A stretch of DNA of 58,816 nucleotides from Actinomucor elegans (taxonomy: Eukaryota > Mucoromycota > Mucoromycetes > Mucorales > Mucoraceae), in contig JAMSLZ010000026.1 in assembly GCA_026027325.1 (NCBI GenBank), positions 1 to 58,816 on the forward strand, written 5' to 3'. The notes below the pieces were generated by a model. The model searched no databases and was not told where the DNA came from. It saw only the letters and a list, made by a program, of their open reading frames with translations. The position numbers and the translations under genes are program-made. Positions within the stretch are counted from its first letter, which is position 1; every line of letters starts with the position of its first letter. Positions 48,973 through 58,816 of the stretch are shown here, in pieces.

Positions 48973-50400
48973 ATGATTTTATCACTATTGGTTACACCTA
49001 TTTTAGGTGTTATTGGTGTTATCTTATCTGGAGAAAATTCTTCTTTACAGAAAAAGGTAGCTCTTACTAGTTCATTATTAACTTTTGTATTATCTTTAGT
49101 TCTTTGGGCTGGATTTGATTCTAATTATAATGGATTCCAATTTGTTAGTTCTTTCCCTACTGTAACTACTCAAGAAGTAGTTGGAGTAGATGGTATTTCT
49201 TTATTTTTTGTTCTACTAACTACACTTATTATCCCTATTTGTATTTTAGCTAGTTGGGAAAGTATTAAAACAGGAATTAAATATTTCCTAATTGCTTTCT
49301 TAGTTCTAGAAACTTTATTAATTGCAGTATTTGTAGTTTTAGATTTATTATTATTCTACATTTGTTTTGAAAGTGTTTTAATTCCTATGTTTTTAATTAT
49401 TGGTATTTGGGGTGCACGAGAAAGAAAAATTCATGCAGCTTATCAATTTTTCCTATATACTTTATTAGGTTCTTTATTTATGTTATTAGCTATTTTAGTA
49501 ATTTATTTTGAAGTAGGATCAACTGATTATCAAGTATTAGCAGTAGCAGATATTAGTGAAACACGACAAAGAATTTTATGGTTAGGATTCTTTTTATCAT
49601 TTGCAGTAAAAGTTCCTATGATTCCTTTCCATATTTGGTTACCTGAAGCTCATGTAGAAGCTAGTCTAGCTGGATCTATTATTTTAGCTGGAGTTCTATT
49701 AAAATTAGCTGGTTATGGATTCTTACGATATTCTATTGCTATTTTACCAGATGCTTCTGTATTCTTTACTCCTCTTGTTTATTCTCTAGCAGTAATTAGT
49801 ATTATTTATTCTTCTTTCACTACTTTAAGACAAGTTGATTTAAAAAAAATTATTGCTTATTCTTCTGTAGGACATATGAATATTACTTTATTAGGTTTAT
49901 TTAGTAATACAATTCAAGGAATTGAAGGATCATTAATTCTTATGCTTGCTCATGGAGTAGTATCTCCTGCTTTATTCATTTGTGTAGTAATTTTATATGA
50001 TCGATATCATACTCGATTATTAAAATATTACCGAGGATTAACTCAATATATGCCTGTATGGTCTATTATGTTCTTCTTATTTACATTAGGTAACATTGCA
50101 GTTCCTTTATCAGCAAATTTTGTAGGTGAGTTTATGACATTTACTGGAGCTTTCCAACAAAATCCTGTATTAACAGTATTAGGAGGTTTAGGAATGATTT
50201 TAAGTGCCGCATATGGTATTTGGTTATATAATAGAACTGCATTTGGTGCTCAAAGTAGATATTTAGCACCAATGGGTGATATTAACCGACGAGAATTTAT
50301 GACATTAGTACCATTATTATTCTTAATGTTTGTAATGGGTCTATTCCCTAATTTATTCTTAGAACCTATGCATTTAGCAGTATCTAATTTATTAATTTAA
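48973..50400 (+). CDS. nad4: NADH dehydrogenase subunit 4, second copy
   Basis: Identical protein to 12023-13450; wrap-around copy. Confidence 0.95.
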   Translation: MILSLLVTPILGVIGVILSGENSSLQKKVALTSSLLTFVLSLVLWAGFDSNYNGFQFVSSFPTVTTQEVVGVDGISLFFVLLTTLIIPICILASWESIKTGIKYFLIAFLVLETLLIAVFVVLDLLLFYICFESVLIPMFLIIGIWGARERKIHAAYQFFLYTLLGSLFMLLAILVIYFEVGSTDYQVLAVADISETRQRILWLGFFLSFAVKVPMIPFHIWLPEAHVEASLAGSIILAGVLLKLAGYGFLRYSIAILPDASVFFTPLVYSLAVISIIYSSFTTLRQVDLKKIIAYSSVGHMNITLLGLFSNTIQGIEGSLILMLAHGVVSPALFICVVILYDRYHTRLLKYYRGLTQYMPVWSIMFFLFTLGNIAVPLSANFVGEFMTFTGAFQQNPVLTVLGGLGMILSAAYGIWLYNRTAFGAQSRYLAPMGDINRREFMTLVPLLFLMFVMGLFPNLFLEPMHLAVSNLLI

Positions 50401-50764
50401 TTATGAAGCTAAATGTCAAAGACTATAGTTTTAGTCTTAGACTTATTTCATTTCAATTTTTAGACGATGATATCACCACTTTAAAGTATGATGTCATTTG
50501 CTCTGGAAACAATTATTAATCTATTTTTAATTAACATCCTCCCCTTAATATATAAACCCTATATATTAAATATGAAATAAATACTCTGGAGCGTAGCGTC
50601 CTGATACTTTTGAGATCAACAATATTAATCCCGGGAGTTAATAATTAATCCACGGGGCGGAACGCCCCGCTGCCCACCGGCTAGGGGTTCCCCAACCCGA
50701 GGGCTTTCTTTAATGTTTTTTTTAAGATCTTTTTTGGAAGGCTTTTGTATAAGTAATAGATTAA

Positions 50765-50837
50765 GGGGTTGTAACTTAATCGGTAAAGTTCCCGACTTTT
50801 AATCGGTATTATTAGGGTTCGAATCCCTACGACCTCA
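50765..50837 (+). tRNA. trnK: tRNA-Lys(UUU), second copy
   Basis: Same as 13815-13887. Confidence 0.92.
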
Positions 50838-51311
50838 ATTTATTTATTCCGGGGCGAATGCCCCGTATTCTTAGATGCAAGGTGAATTTGACTCAAAATA
50901 AATTTTAAACTTAAGCACAACGAGTTATATCTATTGTTCGAGTAGCTGTACAATCTAGATTTTAAAAATTGGTCCCCGGGCGGTGGCACTATCATTATAA
51001 AGTATAGAATAGCTCACCCGGGGGTAGATTAAAATTTGAAAAGCTTTAATTTTTTTAAGTATAAAATATAACAAGCCCCCGGGTCGGGGAACCCCTAGCC
51101 GGTGGGCAGCGGGGCACCCCGACCCGTGAATAAAAATATTATTTTTATTTTAAAAGTCTAAGATCACAACGTAATTTTAAGATTTTAGAAATATTTAACT
51201 TCAGTAAAAAATAAATATTATCAAAAATATAAGTAAAGAATTAATTTATTACAAAGCCCTAATGGCATTTGCCGAGATATTGGGTAAGAGCGGCATAGCC
51301 ACTCAGATTAA

Positions 51312-51384
51312 AGGAGTATAGTTAAGTTGGTTATAATTGGGATCTCCAAAATCTTTGTCGTGGGTTCGAATCCTACTACTCCTG
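51312..51384 (+). tRNA. trnW: tRNA-Trp(CCA), second copy
   Basis: Same as 14362-14434; confirms the CCA anticodon independently. Confidence 0.92.
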
Positions 51385-51677
51385 ATTTTTAAACCACGCT
51401 GGACTGTGTTTATCGTCGCTTAAGTAATATTGGAAACTAAAAACTCTTAAAGTTTAAAAAGTCTTTAACTCTTAGAGGGTCTAACATCCTAGATGGCTAA
51501 AGTTATCCGGAGTGTTAAATATTTCTTTAGAAAATTCTAAAAATATAGGAGACGCAACTCTTGAGATTTAAAATATAGCCTCAGAGCATAACGCCCTGAG
51601 GATAAATTAATTTATAAATCCTCCGTTCAAGGATTTTTGGTAAAGCCGTAAAATTCTTCTAATAATATTAATTTATA

Positions 51678-51750
51678 AGTCTGATAACTCAATCGGTAGA
51701 GTGATATGTTGATAACGTATAAGTTAGAGGTTCGATCCCTCTTCAGACTA
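51678..51750 (+). tRNA. trnI: tRNA-Ile(GAU), second copy
   Basis: Same as 14728-14800. Confidence 0.92.
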
Positions 51751-51961
51751 AATTCAAAATTCCCCCGGGCGGGCTACACTACACTTTAGGATAGTGGTGC
51801 ACTGCCTGGGGGCTAGATACTTTGATTTTAACTTCGACCGGATGTCATAATGTCGCCCGCCCGGGAATAATTTGAATTATATAGGTTTAAACTTCGGACT
51901 ATAAAGTAACTTAAGCTAGTGGGAAGGCTGCGTTTTGCGCAGCTTTTGTGAAAAAATTTTA

Positions 51962-52033
51962 AGGTATATGGCTGACTGGTAAAGCATTTTACTTGAAATA
52001 AAACATATGTGGGTTCGATTCCTACTATACCTA
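51962..52033 (+). tRNA. trnS: tRNA-Ser(UGA), second copy
   Basis: Same as 15012-15083, again without a long variable arm. Confidence 0.86.
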
Positions 52034-52264
52034 AATTATAATTTTCTAAGATGTTGTATCCTGATATCTTCAAATATAATAGTATTAACCTTGAAAGTTA
52101 TATTAATATATTATAAATAATTACTAGTGGAGCTGTACAATGCACGGTCTTTTTTTCTTAAGTTATTAAGGCCGCAAAATAGCTCTGAAAGTTTATAAAA
52201 ATTTTTCTCAGGTTAGGTTCATTTTACATCTGAGAGTATAGGGCATTTGCCTTGAAAATATAAA

Positions 52265-52336
52265 GTCCCGGTAGCTTAAATGGTAGAGCGTACGACTGAA
52301 AATCGTAGTGAGGAAGTTCAATTCTTCCCCAGGACA
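52265..52336 (+). tRNA. trnF: tRNA-Phe(GAA), second copy
   Basis: Same as 15315-15386. Confidence 0.92.
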
Positions 52337-53060
52337 ATAAAAATAAAGGCCCCGTGGCAAGGCTTATAAGCCTTGCCACGAGGCCACTATATAAATCTTT
52401 ATATAAAGGAGTTTAATTATTTAAGGCTAAGCTTGGTTTTTGACCTAAAATCAAAAATAGCTCGCCATCCCAGGAAAATTATTATGTATTTTTATATAGT
52501 TTTCAAAAAATATATATTATTTTTCGCGTGCTTAATGAACTTTTATAAAATCTAAATCTTCAAGTTAAATTATCCTTAACCGATAAATAACAAAACGTTT
52601 ACTCATAGAAAATAATTGATTATTTAGATTTATAGGCCCGGGGGCCCTCTGGGCCCCCGGGATATAAAACCCGGGACGGCAAAGCCGTCCCGGGGATCAA
52701 AAGTTTAATTTGAAAAATTATTTTATATTATATACCCCGAGGCAGAGCCCGGGGTATCGGAGCGCAATACCTTGATACCTTCAGATTTAATAGTACTAGT
52801 ATCAAAGGTTTTAATTTTTTAACATATTTTTTAAATTAGAAATATTAATTATTAATCATGTTGAATTATGTTTGTTGTTGTTCAAATGATATTAAGAAAT
52901 CTAATGAATAAAATCATTATGAATCTTTAGATTTTAATGAATAAAGGCGGCATAGTCGCCTTTAATTTTAATTAATTTAGTTTCCCATTTATTTTAATGG
53001 TACTTACAATATCACCACGAGAAGGTATTAATTATGATATCGAGGGAGTGGGGGGAATAT

Positions 53061-55034
53061 TTATTTTTGAATAGTGTTAGTATTATTAGGTAATAAGAAT
53101 ACTGCCCATAATAGAAGAACAAATAATCTAGGATCTCCAATAAAGAAAATTAGAGTAATAAAGAAAATTAAACCACTGAAAATATACATAGCATATGTAG
53201 GAATAAATCCAGAATCTAATGAAGTTACTTTATTAGAAGCAGATTTAAATACATTTACTAATCCATAAGGTCCAACTAATTCAATTGCTCCTCTATCAAG
53301 GATTTTATTAGTAGTATAACCAAAACTTAATAGTTTATTTAAAATAAAATTATTATAAATATTATCAAAGAAATATTTTTGGTTAAAGAATCTATAAATT
53401 CCTCGACCTAAATTAGTACTAATAAATTGGTTAGGTAATGAATCAAAAATCCAATAAATAGCTAAAACTCCAAAAGTTCCTAAAAGACTACCAATTAATG
53501 GTAAGAATTTCATAGACATAGGAAGTCCAAATTCAGTATCTACTAAAATAGAATGGTTAGGATGAATAAATAATGCATTATTATAAAAATCTGTTCCCAT
53601 TCCTACAAATAAATCTTTAGTTACATAACCAAAGAAAATACTAAATACAGCTAATACTACTAATGGAATTGCCATAATTAAAGGAGCTTCATGAATATTT
53701 TGATAATTAATTTTTGGTCCATTTGGATAACCTAAGAAAGTTAAATATAAAGATCGAATAGAATACATAGCTGTAAATACAGCAGCTACAGAAGCTAACC
53801 AATATACTAAATTACCAGAAAAACTATAATGTCCATAAGCTAATTCAATAATTAAATCTTTAGAATAGAATCCAGTTAAAAATGGTAATGCCATTAAACT
53901 TAAAGATCCAATAACCATCATAGAGTATGTAAATGGTAATAATCTAGATAATCCACCAAATTTTCTTAAATCTTGTTCATCATTCATTGCATGAATTACA
54001 GAACCAGCAGATAAGAATAATAAAGCTTTAAACCATGCATGATTTACTAAATGAAATAATGCAACATTATATTGTGATAATCCACAAATTAAAAATAAAA
54101 GACCTAATTGAGAACAAGTTGAATAAGCAATAACTCGTTTTAAATCATTTTGTAATAATCCAGTAGTTGCTGCAAAAAATGCAGTTAAAGCACCTACCCA
54201 TGTAATTAAAATTAAAGCTGTTGATCCAAATTCTAAAATAGGAGAAGATCGTAGAAGTAAATAAACTCCTGCAGTTACCATTGTAGCTGCATGAATTAAT
54301 GCTGAAACAGGTGTTGGACCTTCCATTGCGTCAGGTAACCAAGTATGAAGACCAATTTGAGCAGATTTACCCATAGCTGCAATTAATAGACAGATAGAGA
54401 TAATTGTAATTAATTCTTCGTTAATAAATGGAGCTAATGAAAATACTGTTGTAAAATCTAAGTTACCGAAAGTCCAGAAAATAGCCCAAAGACCAATACT
54501 AAACCCCCAATCACCTACTCTATTCATAACTAAAGCTTTAATTGCTGCTTTATTAGCTTGTAATCGAGTAAACCAGAAGTTAATTAATAGATAAGAAGAA
54601 ATACCTACTCCTTCCCAACCAATAAACATTACTAAATAATTATCACCTGTTACTAACATTAACATAAAGAATGTGAACATTGATAGATAAGCGAAGAATC
54701 TTTGATTATGAGGATCTTCACTCATATAATTTGTAGAATAAATATGTACTAAAGCAGATACAATAAGTACAGGTAGTAACATAGATACAGTTAGACTATC
54801 GTAAATAAATCCCCATGATACTAGTAAGAATTCTGAATCAATCCAGCTCATTAATTTAATAGAAACTGGTGATTGACATAATCCTACTTCATAAAAAGCA
54901 ACTAAGGCAAATAAAGCTGTTAAAACTAAAGAACTACAAGTAATTAAATGACTACCAGTTTTACCAACTTTTCTCCCTAAAAATCCAGCTACAGTAGCTG
55001 ATAATAGAGGTAGTGTAAGAATAGCTAAATACAT
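53061..55034 (-). CDS. nad5: NADH dehydrogenase subunit 5, second copy
   Basis: Identical protein to 16111-18084; wrap-around copy. Confidence 0.95.
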   Translation of the reverse strand: MYLAILTLPLLSATVAGFLGRKVGKTGSHLITCSSLVLTALFALVAFYEVGLCQSPVSIKLMSWIDSEFLLVSWGFIYDSLTVSMLLPVLIVSALVHIYSTNYMSEDPHNQRFFAYLSMFTFFMLMLVTGDNYLVMFIGWEGVGISSYLLINFWFTRLQANKAAIKALVMNRVGDWGFSIGLWAIFWTFGNLDFTTVFSLAPFINEELITIISICLLIAAMGKSAQIGLHTWLPDAMEGPTPVSALIHAATMVTAGVYLLLRSSPILEFGSTALILITWVGALTAFFAATTGLLQNDLKRVIAYSTCSQLGLLFLICGLSQYNVALFHLVNHAWFKALLFLSAGSVIHAMNDEQDLRKFGGLSRLLPFTYSMMVIGSLSLMALPFLTGFYSKDLIIELAYGHYSFSGNLVYWLASVAAVFTAMYSIRSLYLTFLGYPNGPKINYQNIHEAPLIMAIPLVVLAVFSIFFGYVTKDLFVGMGTDFYNNALFIHPNHSILVDTEFGLPMSMKFLPLIGSLLGTFGVLAIYWIFDSLPNQFISTNLGRGIYRFFNQKYFFDNIYNNFILNKLLSFGYTTNKILDRGAIELVGPYGLVNVFKSASNKVTSLDSGFIPTYAMYIFSGLIFFITLIFFIGDPRLFVLLLWAVFLLPNNTNTIQK

Positions 55035-55300
55035 TATGCTTTAATAGCAATGCTACCTCTTAATCTATAATATGCAACTAGAATTCCTAATCCAATAGCT
55101 GATTCTGCTCCTGCGATCGCAATGATATAAATACCATAAGTTTGACCTAAGATGTCATCAAAGCTAAATGAACTTAAGATAATTAATAACGTTACAGCTA
55201 ATAGCATAATTTCGATGGAGATCAGCATTAGAATAATATTTTTTCGGTTAAGAATAAATCCTAAAATACCGATAAGAAATAATACCATCGATAAATTCAT
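55034..55300 (-). CDS. nad4L: NADH dehydrogenase subunit 4L, second copy
   Basis: Identical protein to 18084-18350, same one-base overlap with nad5. Confidence 0.95.
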   Translation of the reverse strand: MNLSMVLFLIGILGFILNRKNIILMLISIEIMLLAVTLLIILSSFSFDDILGQTYGIYIIAIAGAESAIGLGILVAYYRLRGSIAIKA

Positions 55301-55953
55301 TATGTTTATTTGTAATTAACTTTATAATTGTAATACATATTAATCTCGGGACGTAACACTCTAAACTTTAAAGATTAGTAGTGCTAATTTAAAATTATAA
55401 ATTTTAAATATATTCCCCGGGCGGGCGCCACCTTAAAGTGTGGTGCCCGCCCGGGGAAAATTAATTAAAGACCCTGGAAATTAATAGTGAGCTTAGCCCA
55501 CAAGGGGCGTTTTACGCCCCCCAAGTTTTTCACTGGCGGCTTTGCCGCCAGAAATTAATTAAATTAAAAATGGCATAACCGTCCTAATTTAATTAAAAAA
55601 TAAAATTCAGGGGTGATCCTCCTGTGTTCTGTATACAAAACTTATTTACAAAATATTTAGATTAACGTCTCTAAGTTTTATAAGCTTTGAGGTCGTTTAG
55701 ATAAAATAATCTTAAAGTCCCGGGGCGGCACAGCCGCCCGGGCCTTTAATCTCCGGGGCGTTAGCCCCGGTATCCTTAATGCCAAAAATACCAGCATCGA
55801 AGGATTATAAATAATTCTATACTTTTACATAAATTTGACAAATTGTTTGATAAAAATTAGGCCCGGGCAGCATAGCCGCCCCGGGCTATAAAAAATTTTG
55901 ATATTATCTAAACAGCCTAAAACAATAATTATAAGTAAAGTAAATTTAATTTA

Positions 55954-56026
55954 GACCAACTAGCATAACTGGTAATGCGATAGATTGCAAATCTTCCAGA
56001 TAAGTGTTCAAGTCACTTGTTGGTCT
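55954..56026 (+). tRNA. trnC: tRNA-Cys(GCA), second copy
   Basis: Same as 19004-19076. Confidence 0.92.
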
Positions 56027-56194
56027 ATTATATAATTAATACAATTTTCCGAAAACTAATTCTCGAGAAAGCTTTAGCTCTCGGGTCATTTATTGCCGGC
56101 GGCGAAGCCGCCGGCAGCTAATAGGATATATCTACGAGATAGGATATCTCGTTGTCTATCAGCTAGAGGTAAACTTAATTTGAGGTTTATTTAG

Positions 56195-58807
<2,613 letters not shown>

Positions 58808-58816
58808 CTAGCAGGA
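58808..58816 (+). CDS. cox1: cox1 exon 2, first three codons, cut by the window end
   Basis: CTAGCAGGA, the first nine bases of exon 2 as at 21864. Confidence 0.85.

Overview
The window is fungal mitochondrial DNA. It carries the full respiratory set (nad1, 2, 3, 4, 4L, 5, 6; cob; cox1, 2, 3; atp6, 8, 9), both rRNAs, 24 tRNA genes and a bacteria-like RNase P RNA gene (rnpB), on both strands of an AT-rich background full of GC-rich palindromes. I see no rps3. The bacteria-like rnpB, GC-rich hairpin elements, C-rich 3' motifs and a homing-endonuclease element with a duplicated gene end are features I recall from zygomycete (Mucoromycota-like) mtDNAs. The Cox1 and Cob sequences also look zygomycete-like to me, but I cannot name a genus.

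The window is about 1.6 turns of one circular molecule. Positions 1-21872 repeat at 36936-58816, offset 36950 through the well-matched core, so the unit is about 36,950 bp. The two copies agree over about 16 kb and differ mainly by single-base indels near the two contig ends. I read this as an unpolished long-read contig that was never trimmed to a circle, not as a biological duplication. Copy 2 is better for rnl, trnQ and trnT. Copy 1 is better for cox1 and its intron ORF.

Layout (first turn; - = minus strand): rnl(-, 5' part), trnQ-, trnT-, nad1-, nad6-, trnN-, trnA+, trnP+, trnR(UCU)-, trnL(UAG)+, trnD+, trnG-, trnR(UCG)+, trnH+, atp8-, trnL(UAA)-, trnM-, rnpB-, trnM-, trnY-, nad4+, trnK+, trnW+, trnI+, trnS(UGA)+, trnF+, nad5-, nad4L-, trnC+, cox1+ (one group I intron with a GIY-YIG ORF), nad2+, nad3+, atp6+, cox2+, trnE+, atp9+ (group I intron, foreign-looking 3' exon, free-standing GIY-YIG ORF, displaced resident 3' exon), rns-, cob-, cox3-, trnS(GCU)-, trnV-, rnl- (complete), then the repeated turn. 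nad4L/nad5 and nad2/nad3 each overlap by one base.

Gene expression signals are visible. A yeast-type nonanucleotide (ATATAAGTA and close variants) sits at the 5' end of rnl, 3 nt before trnV, upstream of rns and at about ten other sites. C-rich motifs lie 3' of several genes, and a conserved 3' element lies downstream of atp8, nad5, cob and cox1, always co-directional with the gene. The tRNA set is complete for a code in which CUN is Leu and CGN is Arg. tRNA-Trp has anticodon CCA and no core gene contains in-frame UGA, yet the atp9 endonuclease ORF needs UGA read as Trp.

The most interesting locus is atp9 (28003-29459): a mobile element appears to have replaced the 3' third of the gene, including the essential Glu codon, with a synonymously diverged copy, leaving the original 3' end stranded downstream of the endonuclease gene.
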